A DNA stretch of 64,000 bases from Pseudomonas sp. SORT22 (GCF_018417635.1 NZ_CP071007.1:2046501-2110500), one strand, 5' to 3'; counted from the stretch's first letter, positions 18,387 through 27,358 are shown. Notes: generated by a model from the letters alone, not told the origin. Numbers and translations: made by a program.

Positions 18387-20273
18387 TCAGATCTTGAAGC
18401 TGTCGACCAGTTGCTTGAGGCGCCCGGCCTGTTGGGCCAGGGCATCGCAATGACGCAGGGTGTCATTGAGGTTGGCCACGCCTTGCTGGTTGAGCACGTT
18501 GATCTGGGTGATATCCAGGTTCAGGCTTTCCACCACGGCGGTCTGCTCTTCGGTCGCGGCGGCCACCGACTGGTTCATGCCGTCGATCTCGCCGATGCGC
18601 TGGGTCACGCTGCTCAGGCGCTCGCCGGCCTGGTTGGCAACCATCACGCTTTCTTCGCTGGAGACCTGGCTGGCGTTCATGTTGTGCACCGCCTCGCGCG
18701 AACCGACCTGCAGGGTGGTGATCATCTTGTGGATCTCTTCGGCCGACTCCTGGGTGCGGTGGGCCAGGTTGCGGACCTCGTCGGCCACCACGGCAAAACC
18801 ACGCCCGGCTTCACCGGCACGGGCCGCTTCGATGGCGGCGTTGAGCGCCAGCAGGTTGGTCTGCTGGGAGATGCCCTTGATCACGTCGAGGATCTGGCCG
18901 ATGTCGTCGGTGCTGGCGTTGAGGGTTTCGATCTGCTCGCACGATTCGCTGATCTTCTGCGACAGCGAGGTCATCGCCGAAATGGTTTCCTGCACCACCT
19001 GACGACCGTCGTTGGCCTGCTCGCTGGCGCCGCTGGCGTGTTGCGAGGCATCGGCGGCGTTGCGGGCGATTTCCTGGGTGGCAGCGCCCAGCTCGTTGAT
19101 CGCCGCGGCCACGCTGTTGGTGCGCATGCTTTGCTCTTCGGAGCCGATGATCGAGGCGTTGGAGGCGCTCATCACGCGCTCGGACAGGTCGTGGACCTGG
19201 CGAGTGGCCGAGGACACTTCGGCAATCGAGGCATGGATACGCTCGACGAACTGGTTGAAGGCACCGGCCAGTTCACCGAACTCGTCCTTGTTCTCGACGA
19301 CCAGGCGGCGGGTCAGGTCGCCTTCGCCCTGGGCGATGTCCTGCATGGCGCGGCCCATGGTGGTCAGCGGACGCATCAGCACCGGGATCAGCAGGCTCAG
19401 CAGGCCGGCGATGGCGGCCACGGCAATGAGCATGGCGATAATGGCCGAGGTACGGAACTGGCTCAGGCCGGCGTAGGCTTTGTCGCGATCGATCGACAGG
19501 CCGATGTACCAGTCAGCCGTCGGCAGGCCGCTGACCGGGGCGAAGGAGATGATCCGCTCCTGATTGTTCAGGGTGACCTCGTGGGTGCCGGGGGCGATGT
19601 GCAGGTTGCTGCCCGGGTAGATGTCCTTGAGGTTCTTCATCACCTGGTCTTTGTCCGGGCTGACGATCACCTGGCCGTTACGGTCGACCAGAAATGCATG
19701 GCCGATACCGCCGAAATCCACGGCGTTGATGATGTCCACCAGGGTCGCCAGGCTCAGGTCGCCACCGACCACGCCGAGCAGTTCGCCGCTGGTTTTGCTT
19801 TTCACCGGCATGCCGATGGTGACCACCAGGCCGCCGACCGCAGCCATGTATGGCGGGGTCAGCATGGTCTGGTTGGCAGCGACGGCCGCGGTGTACCACG
19901 GGCGCTGGCGCGGGTCGTAGCCGTCAGGCATCTTCGCGTCCGGGCGCTGGGTGAACACGCCGTTGGCCTGGCCCACGTAGGTGAACTGGAAGTTGTTGGT
20001 GTACGAAGGCTGGTCGACCAGGCCCGGCAGGTCGGCGTTGGCGCCTTGCTGGGCGACGTCCTGGGCGAGGTTTTCCAGGACCAGAATGCGCCCGCTCATC
20101 CAGTTCTGCACACTGCTGGCAGCCAGTGCCCCGGCCTGTTTGACCGACGAGTCGATGTTCTGTTTGATGGTGTTGCGTTGCAGGTAATCGTTGTAAAGGG
20201 TGAACAGTGCAAATGCCAGAACCACGACGCCGCAGGCGCACAGCAGGATCTTGTGGCGAAATTTCAGGTTCAT
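18387..20273 (-). CDS. dCache_1 methyl-accepting chemotaxis protein, PctA-like
   Basis: The 628-residue receptor has a first membrane helix at about 8-28, a roughly 240-residue periplasmic dCache_1 domain, a second helix at about 272-296, HAMP ([20 protein letters not shown]) and an intact MCP signalling domain. The periplasmic part carries D-P-R-x-R-P-W-Y followed later by VVGGDLSL, the amino-acid-binding motif of dCache_1AA receptors, and the length matches PctA/B/C of P. aeruginosa. It should mediate chemotaxis to L-amino acids or related ligands. The start is ATG 20273, dropping a 29-residue unconserved extension. It ends at the shared terminator. Confidence 0.92.
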   Translation of the reverse strand: MNLKFRHKILLCACGVVVLAFALFTLYNDYLQRNTIKQNIDSSVKQAGALAASSVQNWMSGRILVLENLAQDVAQQGANADLPGLVDQPSYTNNFQFTYVGQANGVFTQRPDAKMPDGYDPRQRPWYTAAVAANQTMLTPPYMAAVGGLVVTIGMPVKSKTSGELLGVVGGDLSLATLVDIINAVDFGGIGHAFLVDRNGQVIVSPDKDQVMKNLKDIYPGSNLHIAPGTHEVTLNNQERIISFAPVSGLPTADWYIGLSIDRDKAYAGLSQFRTSAIIAMLIAVAAIAGLLSLLIPVLMRPLTTMGRAMQDIAQGEGDLTRRLVVENKDEFGELAGAFNQFVERIHASIAEVSSATRQVHDLSERVMSASNASIIGSEEQSMRTNSVAAAINELGAATQEIARNAADASQHASGASEQANDGRQVVQETISAMTSLSQKISESCEQIETLNASTDDIGQILDVIKGISQQTNLLALNAAIEAARAGEAGRGFAVVADEVRNLAHRTQESAEEIHKMITTLQVGSREAVHNMNASQVSSEESVMVANQAGERLSSVTQRIGEIDGMNQSVAAATEEQTAVVESLNLDITQINVLNQQGVANLNDTLRHCDALAQQAGRLKQLVDSFKI

Positions 20274-20448
20274 GTTCCGAGACCTTGTGCCAGTAAAGAG
20301 GAGTGCCGAGCGGCGCTTTTGGCGTGTGCTCGTACCTATCCAGACGGGTATCGGCCGCAAAACTGAAAAATTGATAGGAGTTTTTGCCGCAGGGGCTGAC
20401 AGGATTTTCCTACTGCCTGCTTTGGAATGCGTGTTTCAGCCGGGCGCT

Positions 20449-21333
20449 TTATTGCACGCCCAATAAACGCACCAGCGCCTGGGCAGCTTTTTGCAGTGGC
20501 TGGTGCTGGCGCCAGAAGGCATGCACCGGCAACTGCAACTCGTTGCGGGTGTTGCTGAAGTCCAGGCGCACCAGGCGCCCGGCGCCGAGCAACGGTGCTA
20601 CCCGCGACAACGGAAAGTCGCCCCAGCCAAGGCCGGCTTCGACCATTTCGATGGCCATGGCCAGGCTGTCGGTGCGCCAGTACGCCTTGCCGATCAGCGC
20701 GCGGGTGTCGCTCAGGGGCAGGTCGCGGCTGGCCACCAGGATCTGCCGGACGTTGGCCAGGTCTTCGAGGTAAACGATTTGCCGGGGGCGCTGTTGCAGG
20801 GCCGGGTGCTGCGGGCCGATACAGGCCACTAGCGACTCCATGCCGATGTTCTGAAAACGCTGGCGGGCGTCCACCGACAGCCCGGCGAAGGCCAGGCACA
20901 GGCTGACGCGGCCGTCGTGCAGCAGTTGCAGGGCATCTTCCTGCGGGGCGCTCAGCACCTCGACATTCAGCAACGGGTGGCGCTCGCTGAGGGTTCTGAT
21001 CGCCGCCAGCAGGCGGGTGTGGTCGATGTCCGGCACCACGCTGATGCTCAAGGTGCTTTCCAGCCCCTGGGACAGCTCCAGGGCATGCACCTGCAATTGC
21101 CCCAGCTGGTTGGCGATCATCCGTGCGTGCGGCTCCAGGGCCTGGGCCATGGCGGTGGGGCGGGTTTCCCGGTGGGTGCGTTCGAACAGGGTGAAGCCCA
21201 GTTCCGCTTCCAGGTTGCCGATGGCCATGCTTACCGCCGACGGCACCCGGCCCAAAGCCCGGGCGGCAGCGGAAAACGAGCCGCGGTCGAGTACGGCGAG
21301 AAACAGTTCGATGTTGTCGCTGGAAAAGTTCAT
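20449..21333 (-). CDS. LysR regulator divergent from PACE pump
   Basis: The protein is 294 residues. The winged HTH at about 4-62 (SFSAAARALGRVPSAVSMAI) is followed by an effector domain from about 92. AGGAGA precedes ATG 21333. It lies back to back with the PACE-family efflux gene, and the gap holds a CAGCTA/TAGCTG dyad. The same arrangement occurs for the chlorhexidine pump gene aceI and its LysR activator aceR in Acinetobacter, so control of the neighbouring pump is the likely job. It could also affect the downstream chemoreceptor gene, which lies 175 bp further on the same strand. Confidence 0.87.
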   Translation of the reverse strand: MNFSSDNIELFLAVLDRGSFSAAARALGRVPSAVSMAIGNLEAELGFTLFERTHRETRPTAMAQALEPHARMIANQLGQLQVHALELSQGLESTLSISVVPDIDHTRLLAAIRTLSERHPLLNVEVLSAPQEDALQLLHDGRVSLCLAFAGLSVDARQRFQNIGMESLVACIGPQHPALQQRPRQIVYLEDLANVRQILVASRDLPLSDTRALIGKAYWRTDSLAMAIEMVEAGLGWGDFPLSRVAPLLGAGRLVRLDFSNTRNELQLPVHAFWRQHQPLQKAAQALVRLLGVQ

Positions 21334-21346
21334 GGCAATCTCCTGT

Positions 21347-21364
21347 CAGCTAATCTGATAGCTG
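21347..21364. promoter_or_regulatory. LysR-type dyad operator candidate
   Basis: CAGCTA (21347-21352) and TAGCTG (21359-21364) are perfect reverse complements with a 6-base spacer, located 14 bp upstream of the LysR start codon and about 90 bp before the divergent pump gene. This fits a LysR recognition site, though binding is not shown. Confidence 0.5.
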
Positions 21365-21455
21365 CTGACTTTGGCTGTCAAGAAGATTGACGCATGCTTG
21401 CCCGCCTCAGTTGCCCAAGAGGGCGACGTTTTACGGCAAAACCGAGGTTAGCAAC

Positions 21456-21902
21456 GTGCAAGGTGTCAAACGCAAACTGGTCTACGTGACCGCCTATGAA
21501 CTGATCGGTCTGTGCATGTCGACCCTGGGCCTGGCCTACCTGGCCGACAGCGCGCCGAGCAATACCGGGCCGCTGGCGGTGATGATCACCACCATCGCCA
21601 TGGCCTGGAACTTCATCTACAACACCCTGTTCGAGTACTGGGAAAGCCGCCAGGCCAAGCGTGGGCGCAGTGTTGGCCGGCGGCTGGCGCATGCCATCGG
21701 TTTTCAGCTGACCCTGGTGGTGTACTTGATTCCGCTGATTGCCTGGTGGCTGGACATGAGCCTGCTGGAGGCCTTTGTCGTCGACCTGGCGTTCATCATC
21801 CTGATCCCGTGCTACACCTTCATCTACAACTGGCTGTTTGACCGCATCTTCGGCCTGCCGACCTCGGCCCAGGCTCAGCCCGACAACCGCGTCGCCGCAT
21901 AA
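21456..21902 (+). CDS. PACE-family biocide efflux transporter (AceI-like)
   Basis: From GTG 21456 (ACCGAGG nine bases upstream) the protein is 148 residues, the usual PACE length; the frame is open further to TTG 21387. It contains two bacterial transmembrane-pair domains with four helices. Conserved landmarks are R-K-x-x-Y-V-T-A-Y-E in helix 1 (the membrane glutamate needed for proton coupling), AMAWNFIYNTLFEYWE after helix 2, and FIILIPCYTFIYNWLFD at the end. PACE pumps export chlorhexidine, acriflavine and probably short-chain diamines using the proton gradient. Confidence 0.92.
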   Translation: MQGVKRKLVYVTAYELIGLCMSTLGLAYLADSAPSNTGPLAVMITTIAMAWNFIYNTLFEYWESRQAKRGRSVGRRLAHAIGFQLTLVVYLIPLIAWWLDMSLLEAFVVDLAFIILIPCYTFIYNWLFDRIFGLPTSAQAQPDNRVAA

Positions 21903-21911
21903 GCCGCGCGT

Positions 21912-22961
21912 TTATTGGGCCGGCAGGGTGATCACCTGGGCTGCGGGTTGCGGCTCGCGCTCGGGGCCTTCGGCGGCCAGCAGGCTGTCTTCTATCTCAC
22001 CCGACAGGTAGTAGACCCCGGCCATGGCGCCGGTCTTGCGGTTCTCCATCAGTTCCCGCCATTCCTCGTTCAGTGCGACGTTGAGGATCACCCGCAGTTG
22101 CTCGATCATAGCCGGTTGTTCGCGGTTGTGGGTCATCACCCCGATGCCGGTGGCCGCCAGGGAAATCACCGTGCCCGCCGCACGCCCGACGGCTGCCGCC
22201 ACGGCGCTGGCGATGCCCCGTGGCGCCAGGGTGGCGCCGAGCTTTTCACTGGCTTGCTGGGCGACCGATGACAGGCCGATGTCGGCGCGCTGGGTGCCGG
22301 CGCGCACGGCGCTGTGCAGGCGTTTGACCAGTGCGGCGTAGGCGGGTTGCTGTTCCAGCGGCTTGCTGAACAGCAATTGATGGAGCGAGGCATTGTTGTT
22401 TGCCGGGGGGCCGAGGCCGATGGCCTGGATTCGCGTCAGGTGCAGGTTGAACTGCTCCGGCGGCGCCCGGTAGCGCTGGGCAATCTGCTGCAGTTGCTGG
22501 CCAAGCAGCTGGATATACAGCTCCATGGCCCGGTCGCGAATGGCCTCGGGGTCGATCTCCTTGGCCACCGGGTCCAGCACCCGTTCGTGGTACTGCTCCT
22601 GCAGGTACTGGGCCAGGCGCTTTTCCGGGGTTTCGCTGCCGTCGCCACTGTTCATTTTGTACCAGGCCACTTTCATGGTCAGCCATTGCTGGGTCCAGTA
22701 GCCGGTGAACCAGGGGATGAACTCGCTTTCGGTGTACTGCTGCACGCGGTCTTTCCAGACCCGCATGGAGCGCCGGGCATAGTCGTTGACTGAACTGGTG
22801 ACCGCCAGCGAAGCGTCGATGATCTCGCGGTCGATCTGTTGCCAGGTCGCCGCATTGACCGGGATGGGCGGCGGCTCGCTGACCTTTTGCCGTGAGCCGC
22901 AGCCGCCCAGCGCCAGGAGCACGGCGAGCAGCAGGGCGATGAGCGGGGAACGCGGAATCAA
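21912..22961 (-). CDS. Conserved lipoprotein, unknown function
   Basis: The 349-residue protein begins with a lipoprotein signal (LLLAVLLALGGC, lipidated Cys at 21) and continues as a helical periplasmic domain with a small hydrophobic Ala/Gly-rich segment near 250-275. I do not recognise the family. The start appears to be TTG 22961, behind a G-rich ribosome binding site; no better ATG is present. It converges with the PACE gene, with 9 bp between stops. Confidence 0.7.
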   Translation of the reverse strand: MIPRSPLIALLLAVLLALGGCGSRQKVSEPPPIPVNAATWQQIDREIIDASLAVTSSVNDYARRSMRVWKDRVQQYTESEFIPWFTGYWTQQWLTMKVAWYKMNSGDGSETPEKRLAQYLQEQYHERVLDPVAKEIDPEAIRDRAMELYIQLLGQQLQQIAQRYRAPPEQFNLHLTRIQAIGLGPPANNNASLHQLLFSKPLEQQPAYAALVKRLHSAVRAGTQRADIGLSSVAQQASEKLGATLAPRGIASAVAAAVGRAAGTVISLAATGIGVMTHNREQPAMIEQLRVILNVALNEEWRELMENRKTGAMAGVYYLSGEIEDSLLAAEGPEREPQPAAQVITLPAQ

Positions 22962-23022
22962 AGCGCAGCCCCCCTGTGGTCAGGCAAGCTCGAATGGTGT
23001 GGTTACCTGAGTATAGGTGCCG

Positions 23023-23442
23023 TCACTCGCGCTGCTGTTCGGCCTCGGCCTCGTCCAGGGCCAGGAGGATGTCGGCCCAGATCTCCTTGCAGAAAAACCA
23101 CACCCAGGTGGCGTTCAACAGGCGGTCGATATGGCGCCGCCACCAGCTGTCGCGGCGTGCCTGGAGGGTTTCTTCGATCTCCTCCTGCAGCCAGGTTTCG
23201 TCGAAACCGGTCCAGACCGGCGGTACCGGCGTCATGATGTTGCCGTAGCAGGCGGGGGCGACTTCGCTGTAGAAGATTTCCTTGAGCAGCTCGCGGTCAA
23301 AACCCACCAGGTGGCGGGCGATCCACAGGTATTCGACGTGGGTGTCGACGAAGGCATCGGACATTGCTGCGCGCACTTGCTGGCGCTGCTGCGGTGTCAT
23401 GTGCGGCGCAGGTGTCATCAGGGTGCCCTCCAAGGCGGTCAT
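23023..23442 (-). CDS. Small conserved protein (DUF7079-like)
   Basis: From ATG 23442 the 139-residue protein is acidic and Trp-rich: MTPQQRQQVRAAMSDAFVDT, W-I-A-R, FDRELLKEIF, CYGNIMTPVPP and VWTGFDETWL. These features match my memory of DUF7079, a family without known function in pseudomonads. The longer frame to 23538 runs through a REP pair and is not real. It is the last gene of a leftward run with two GntR regulators and dctA, separated from them by the REP pair. Confidence 0.65.
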   Translation of the reverse strand: MTALEGTLMTPAPHMTPQQRQQVRAAMSDAFVDTHVEYLWIARHLVGFDRELLKEIFYSEVAPACYGNIMTPVPPVWTGFDETWLQEEIEETLQARRDSWWRRHIDRLLNATWVWFFCKEIWADILLALDEAEAEQQRE

Positions 23443-23456
23443 CGGTCCATCTGTTA

Positions 23457-23522
23457 GGAGCGGGCTTGACCCGCGATAGCGTCCTGTCGGCCACATCGTA
23501 TCGCGGGGCAAGTCCCGCTCCC
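23457..23522. repeat. Inverted pair of REP sequences (BIME)
   Basis: GGAGCGGGCTTGACCCGCGA (from 23457) and the inverted TCGCGGGGCAAGTCCCGCTC (from 23501) face each other around a roughly 20-base spacer. The intact left unit shows what the REP split by the IS110 element looked like before insertion. Such pairs often stabilise transcripts or bind gyrase. Confidence 0.88.
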
Positions 23523-23534
23523 AGGCGAAAATGC

Positions 23535-24221
23535 TCAACCCTCCAGGTCGAGCTTGGCCTCGATATGATCCAGATGCTCATGCATCAACGCCAGCGCCGC
23601 CTCGCCATCGCCGTTCTCCAGCGCATCGATGATCGCCGCATGCTCCTGCCAGGCGCAATGGCTGCATGGTCGTGCTTCGTACTGGGCAATGATCAGCGAA
23701 GTCTGCGGTACCAGGCCGTTGAGAAAACGCGCCAGCGGCAGGTTGTCGGCCATGTCCGCAAGTTTGAGGTGAAACTCGCCGCCCAGGCGGATCGCCGTGC
23801 AGCGCTGGCCCTGTTCATGGTGCTGGCGCTCGCGGGCCACCAGTTCGCGCAACTGGCGGATCTTGGCCGGCCGTGCGCGTTTGGCCGCGAGGCTGATCAG
23901 GGTGGTTTCGGCCAGGCGCCGGGCGCTGAGGATCTGCCGTGCATGCTGCGGGTCGGGCGCAGCCAGGCGTGCGGTGTGGCTCGGGCGCTGGACGATCACC
24001 TGTTGGTCCGACAAGCGCCCGAGCACCCGCCGGATCACCGTGCGGCTAACCCCGAAAGCATCGCCCAGGGCTTGCTCGGTCAGGGCGCTGCCAGGAGCCA
24101 GGCGCTGCTCGAGGATGGCATCGAACAGCCGTGGGTAGATCTGCTCGGCCGACAACCTGCGCTCACCCTGGGCAAGCAACGAGGGCAGGGCGGTGTCATG
24201 GGCGTGGGCGCTGGCGTTCAT
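23535..24221 (-). CDS. GntR/FadR-family regulator (FCD domain)
   Basis: The protein is 228 residues. The N-terminal winged HTH (about 25-90, EQALGDAFGVSRTVIRRVLGRL) is followed by an all-helical FCD ligand domain with the metal/ligand histidines (EFHLKLADMA, EHAAIIDAL, MHEHLDHIE). It begins 16 bp after the stop of a second FCD regulator gene on the same strand, so the two are likely co-transcribed. The target genes are unknown; the closest transport gene is the dctA variant upstream. Confidence 0.88.
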   Translation of the reverse strand: MNASAHAHDTALPSLLAQGERRLSAEQIYPRLFDAILEQRLAPGSALTEQALGDAFGVSRTVIRRVLGRLSDQQVIVQRPSHTARLAAPDPQHARQILSARRLAETTLISLAAKRARPAKIRQLRELVARERQHHEQGQRCTAIRLGGEFHLKLADMADNLPLARFLNGLVPQTSLIIAQYEARPCSHCAWQEHAAIIDALENGDGEAALALMHEHLDHIEAKLDLEG

Positions 24222-24237
24222 GGTCGCACTCCTGGGG

Positions 24238-24942
24238 TCAGTTGCCCGGATGATCGTCCGGGATGTTCAGTTCGATGCCCATGCGCCGGCCTTCCTGAAG
24301 GATATGGTGGCGCATCTGCGCGCTGGCCTGGGCGCTGTTCTTGTTGCGGATGGCGCGCACCACCGCTTCGTTTTCCTCAAGCCGCGCCGCCAGGTGCTCG
24401 GGCGAGTTGCGCAGCACTGCGGCGCTTTGCTTGAGGGCGTTGCTGGTCTGCTGCACCACGCTCTGGAAGATCGGGTTGGCGGTCAGGGTGAACAGCTCTT
24501 CGTGAAAGGCGATGTAGGCGTTGACCCCGGCTTCGCTGTCTTCGGCCTCGAGGGCTTCGCGCATGTCCATCAGGGTCAGGCGCAACTGACCGATTTCCTT
24601 GCTGCTGATCGACTGCGCCACCAGGCCGACGATAAACGGCTCGAGGGTGTAGCGCAGTTGCAGCACATCCTCGAGGCTGGCCTCGGCGACACCGCTCTGG
24701 GGCGAGGTGCTTTGCGCCGCATCGGCGTCCAGTACCAGCACGCCCTTGCCCGGCATCGAGCGCACCAGGCCGAGGGTTTCCAGCACGGTCACCGCTTCGC
24801 GCAGGCTTGGCCGGCTGATGCCCAGTTGCTCGGCCAGTTCGCGCTGGCCCGGCAGCATGTCGCCGGAGCGCCACTGGCCGCGGGCCAGGGCCTGGCGGAG
24901 TTTTTCCACCACTGAGTTGACGACGGTTGATGAAGTAATCAT
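24238..24942 (-). CDS. GntR/FadR-family regulator (FCD domain), likely of dctA
   Basis: The protein is 234 residues. The HTH at about 10-72 (MLPGQRELAEQLGISRPSLREAV) is of the FadR/PdhR/LldR type, and the FCD domain holds the usual histidines (FHEELFTLTANP, MRHHILQEG). It lies 69 bp downstream of dctA on the same strand, behind a stable hairpin. Two TGGTC-N-GACCG/TGGTCTTACCG sites upstream of dctA resemble the T-G-G-T-N-N-N-A-C-C-A operators of this class, so autoregulated control of dicarboxylate uptake is probable. Confidence 0.88.
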   Translation of the reverse strand: MITSSTVVNSVVEKLRQALARGQWRSGDMLPGQRELAEQLGISRPSLREAVTVLETLGLVRSMPGKGVLVLDADAAQSTSPQSGVAEASLEDVLQLRYTLEPFIVGLVAQSISSKEIGQLRLTLMDMREALEAEDSEAGVNAYIAFHEELFTLTANPIFQSVVQQTSNALKQSAAVLRNSPEHLAARLEENEAVVRAIRNKNSAQASAQMRHHILQEGRRMGIELNIPDDHPGN

Positions 24943-24981
24943 TGGTCACTCCATGAGAACACTTGCATGGTTTGCTCCTGT

Positions 24982-25004
24982 GGCCGGCAGTTTTGCTGCC
25001 GGCC
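24982..25004. other. Strong intergenic hairpin
   Basis: GGCCGGCAG (24982-24990), TTTTG and CTGCCGGCC (24996-25004) form a perfect 9-bp stem between dctA and the following GntR gene. No T-run follows on either strand, so it is more likely an RNA-stabilising or partial-attenuation element than a full terminator. Confidence 0.6.
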
Positions 25005-25011
25005 CTGTTGC

Positions 25012-26322
25012 TCAGAACTCTTGTTGATGGGCGTTGGGGGTTTTGCGCTGGGCAAAGCCGAAGCCCTGTTTGCCCGACAGCACATTGTTGGCCCGTTCCA
25101 TGTCGATATCGCCTTCCCAGCGGCCGATGGCCACGGTGGCCACGCAGTTGCCGATCAGGTTGGTCAGCGCCCGGCCGATGCCCATGAACCAGTCCACCGC
25201 CAGCACCAGCACCAGGCCGACCACCGGGATCGCCGGAATCGCGGTGAGGGTCGCGGCAAGGATCACCAGCGCCGAACCCGGAATGCCGTGGGCGCCCTTG
25301 GAGGTAATCAGCGACACCAGCAGGATGGTCAGCAGGTCGGTCATCGCCAGCGGCGTGCCGGTGGCGTTGGCAATGAAGACGATGGCCAGGGTCAGGTAGA
25401 TCGAGAAGCCGTCGAGGTTGAACGAGTAACCGGTAGGAATCACCAGGCCCACCGTCGAGCTGCCGATGCCCAGGTGCTCGAGCTTGCGCATGATCTGTGG
25501 CAGCACGGCGTCGGAAGAAGCGGTGCCGAGGACGATGGTCAGCTCTTCGCGCAGGTACTTGATGAACGGCAGGATCTTCAGCCCCGACAGGCGCATCACG
25601 GTGCCCAGGATCAACAGCACGAAACCGGTGCAGGTCAGGTAGAACAAGGCCACCAGGCCGCCCAGGTGCTGCAGCGATTCCAGGCCGTACTTGCTGGTGG
25701 TGAAGGCGATGGCGCCGAACACGCCGATCGGCGCCAGGCGCACGATCATGCCCATGATGCGGAAAATGATGTGGCTCAGTTCGTTGATCAGCCGCGAAAT
25801 GCCCGAGGCCGCTTCACCGACCAGGTTCAGGGCGCTGCCGAACAGCACTGAAAACAGCAGGACCTGGAGGATGTTGTTGTCGGCAAAGGCGCCGACCACC
25901 GAGGTCGGGATCAGGTCCATGAGGAACGCTGCAGTGCCATGGATGTGCTGGCCGCGTTCGGCCAGGTTGCTGGCTTCACTGCTGGCCAGTTGGTCCAGAT
26001 GAATGTTGGCGCCACTGCCGATGCCCGAGGTAAAGGCGAACACCAGGCCGATCACCAGGGCGATGGTGGTCAGGATTTCGAAGTAGATCACCGATTTCAG
26101 GCCGATGCGCCCGACCTTTTTCAGGTCGCCAGCACCGGAGATGCCGCTGACCACCACGCAGAACACGATCAGCCCGATCAACATCTTGATCAGCTTGATG
26201 AAGCCGTCACCGAGGGGTTTGAGTTGCAGGGAAACTTCAGGAAAGCTCAGGCCGCAGGCTATGCCTAGCACAAGGCCCAACACCACTTGGAGGAAGATCG
26301 AACGCGAGCACCATTTGAGCAT
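25012..26322 (-). CDS. dctA: C4-dicarboxylate:cation symporter, DctA family
   Basis: From ATG 26322 the 436-residue protein has the fold of the DAACS family: eight helices, the serine-rich hairpin tip (TIVLGTASSDAVLPQ), the N-x-D-G motif (SFNLDGFSIYLT), a second hairpin (SKGAHGIPGSALVILAATL) and the substrate-binding RALTNLIGN. It imports succinate, fumarate or malate with protons or Na+. Compared with E. coli DctA the hairpin S-S-S-E-S is A-S-S-D-A and N-L-D-G-T is N-L-D-G-F, so the specificity may differ. No dctBD two-component system is adjacent; two FCD-type GntR genes follow instead. Confidence 0.88.
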   Translation of the reverse strand: MLKWCSRSIFLQVVLGLVLGIACGLSFPEVSLQLKPLGDGFIKLIKMLIGLIVFCVVVSGISGAGDLKKVGRIGLKSVIYFEILTTIALVIGLVFAFTSGIGSGANIHLDQLASSEASNLAERGQHIHGTAAFLMDLIPTSVVGAFADNNILQVLLFSVLFGSALNLVGEAASGISRLINELSHIIFRIMGMIVRLAPIGVFGAIAFTTSKYGLESLQHLGGLVALFYLTCTGFVLLILGTVMRLSGLKILPFIKYLREELTIVLGTASSDAVLPQIMRKLEHLGIGSSTVGLVIPTGYSFNLDGFSIYLTLAIVFIANATGTPLAMTDLLTILLVSLITSKGAHGIPGSALVILAATLTAIPAIPVVGLVLVLAVDWFMGIGRALTNLIGNCVATVAIGRWEGDIDMERANNVLSGKQGFGFAQRKTPNAHQQEF

Positions 26323-26393
26323 GGGAGGGATCTCTGGTCGGTGTCCCTGCTTCGATGCCACGGCGGGCGAAAGAGCGGAGGACTTAATTATTG

Positions 26394-26405
26394 TGGTCTT
26401 ACCGG
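26394..26405. promoter_or_regulatory. GntR-type operator candidate 1
   Basis: TGGTCTTACCGG, about 72 bp upstream of the dctA start, matches the T-G-G-T-N(3)-A-C-C form of FadR/LldR-class operators. It is probably bound by the FCD regulator encoded just downstream of dctA. Confidence 0.5.
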
Positions 26406-26488
26406 TATGTCCAGTGCGTGGGCAGTGTAGGCGCGATTTTTTTGGGTTTGCAAGGGGTTTTCGGCTGAGCGGGCAAGAATTGGCTTTA

Positions 26489-26501
26489 CCGGTCTGACCA
26501 G
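26489..26501. promoter_or_regulatory. GntR-type operator candidate 2
   Basis: CCGGTCTGACCAG is a near-perfect dyad (CTGGTCAGACCGG on the other strand) of the same class as the site at 26394, centred 95 bp away, close to nine helical turns. The spacing would allow looping or cooperative repression of dctA. Confidence 0.5.
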
Positions 26502-26599
26502 TTGCGGTGCAATAGCCAGGCAAAAAAAGCTCTTCACGGAATTCAGGGTTGGGTTGTTGAGGCTGTGAGTTTATCCATTCAGTGTGGGGCTGCTGCTGG

Positions 26600-26830
26600 C
26601 CCCTTCCGCCTTTACGGCGGCCTACTTTTCTCTTGGGAAGAAGTAGGCAAAACCGCTTGCTCCTACATACGGCCCTACGCTGCGCTCCGGGTCCCCTCGC
26701 TACGGCACCTTCCGGGGCATCGCGGCCTACGACTTGCTTTGCAAGTCTACATCTCGCGTCTTCGGCTGCCGCCGAAGGTGCTGCGCACCGCCCCTACAGG
26801 CACCTCCGCTCGGCCTCCTGAAGTCGCTTT
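26600..26830 (+). repeat. Long intergenic repeat, copy B
   Basis: This copy starts CCCCTTCCGCCTTTACGGCG and passes through CTACGCTGCGCTCCGGGTCC, a palindromic CTTCGGCTGCCGCCGAAG, and CTCCGCTCGGCCTCCTGAAG. It shares the core of copies A and D but is a second subtype that matches copy C best. Confidence 0.75.
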
Positions 26831-26984
26831 TCGCGGCGCCTGGAAGTACGTGCATGAACATCAAGATCAAGACCAAACAAGTTGGTGCTCGTTTTATCAG
26901 CGGGCTTGTCCCGCCCCTGCGTCAGCATGGCTTCGCCAACATCTGCTTTCGTAGATGCGTCAGTGCAGGCGCCGCCCGTAACTT

Positions 26985-27220
26985 CGCGACTTCAGGAGGC
27001 TGAGCGTAGGTGTCTGGAGGGGGCTGGTGCGTAGCACCCTTCGGCCTGAGCCGAAGTCGCGAGACGTAGACTTGGCGAAGCAAGTCGTAGGCCGCGATGC
27101 CCCTGGAAGGCACCGTAGCGAAGGAACCCGGAGCGCAGCGTAGGGCCGTATGCTGGAGCGAGCGGTTTTGGTTCCTTTTGCCAAGACAAAAGGGACCCGC
27201 CGTAAGGGCGGAAGGGGCCG
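26985..27220 (-). repeat. Long intergenic repeat, copy C (inverted)
   Basis: Read on the minus strand this repeats copy B: CCCTTCCGCCCTTACGGCGG, CTACGCTGCGCTCCGGGTTC, the TTCGGCT...GCCGAAG palindrome and CCTCCTGAAGTCGC. B and C therefore form a large inverted repeat with a spacer of about 155 bp. Confidence 0.75.
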
Positions 27221-27318
27221 GCAGCCGCGCCACATCAAATGGATAAGCCCGCAGCCGTAACCGCAACAACCCAACCCAAAGATCATAGACTCCGGGATTG
27301 CGTGAAGAACCAAAAAAA

Positions 27319-27344
27319 AGCGGCAGGGTCGACCTGCCGCTTTT
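27319..27344 (-). terminator. Rho-independent terminator of XRE gene
   Basis: On the minus strand AGCGGCAGGTCGACCCTGCC and GC close a stable stem followed by a run of T (A8 on the plus strand at 27312-27319). It lies 15 bp beyond the XRE stop codon. Confidence 0.85.
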
Positions 27345-27358
27345 CGGGGTTGCCGCCA

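Larger units (their letters stand above)
26323..27358. other. Gene-free interval: dctA promoter and two long repeats
   Basis: More than 1 kb without a supportable gene. From left to right it holds the dctA promoter region with two operator-like sites, long repeat copy B, a roughly 155-bp spacer, copy C in inverted orientation, and the terminator of the XRE gene. Open frames in all six directions through the repeats have repeat composition rather than protein character. Confidence 0.7.

Noticed and set aside
23443..23538. N-terminal extension of the DUF7079-like protein
   Set aside because: It would be translated from the inverted REP pair; ATG 23442 gives the natural N-terminus.
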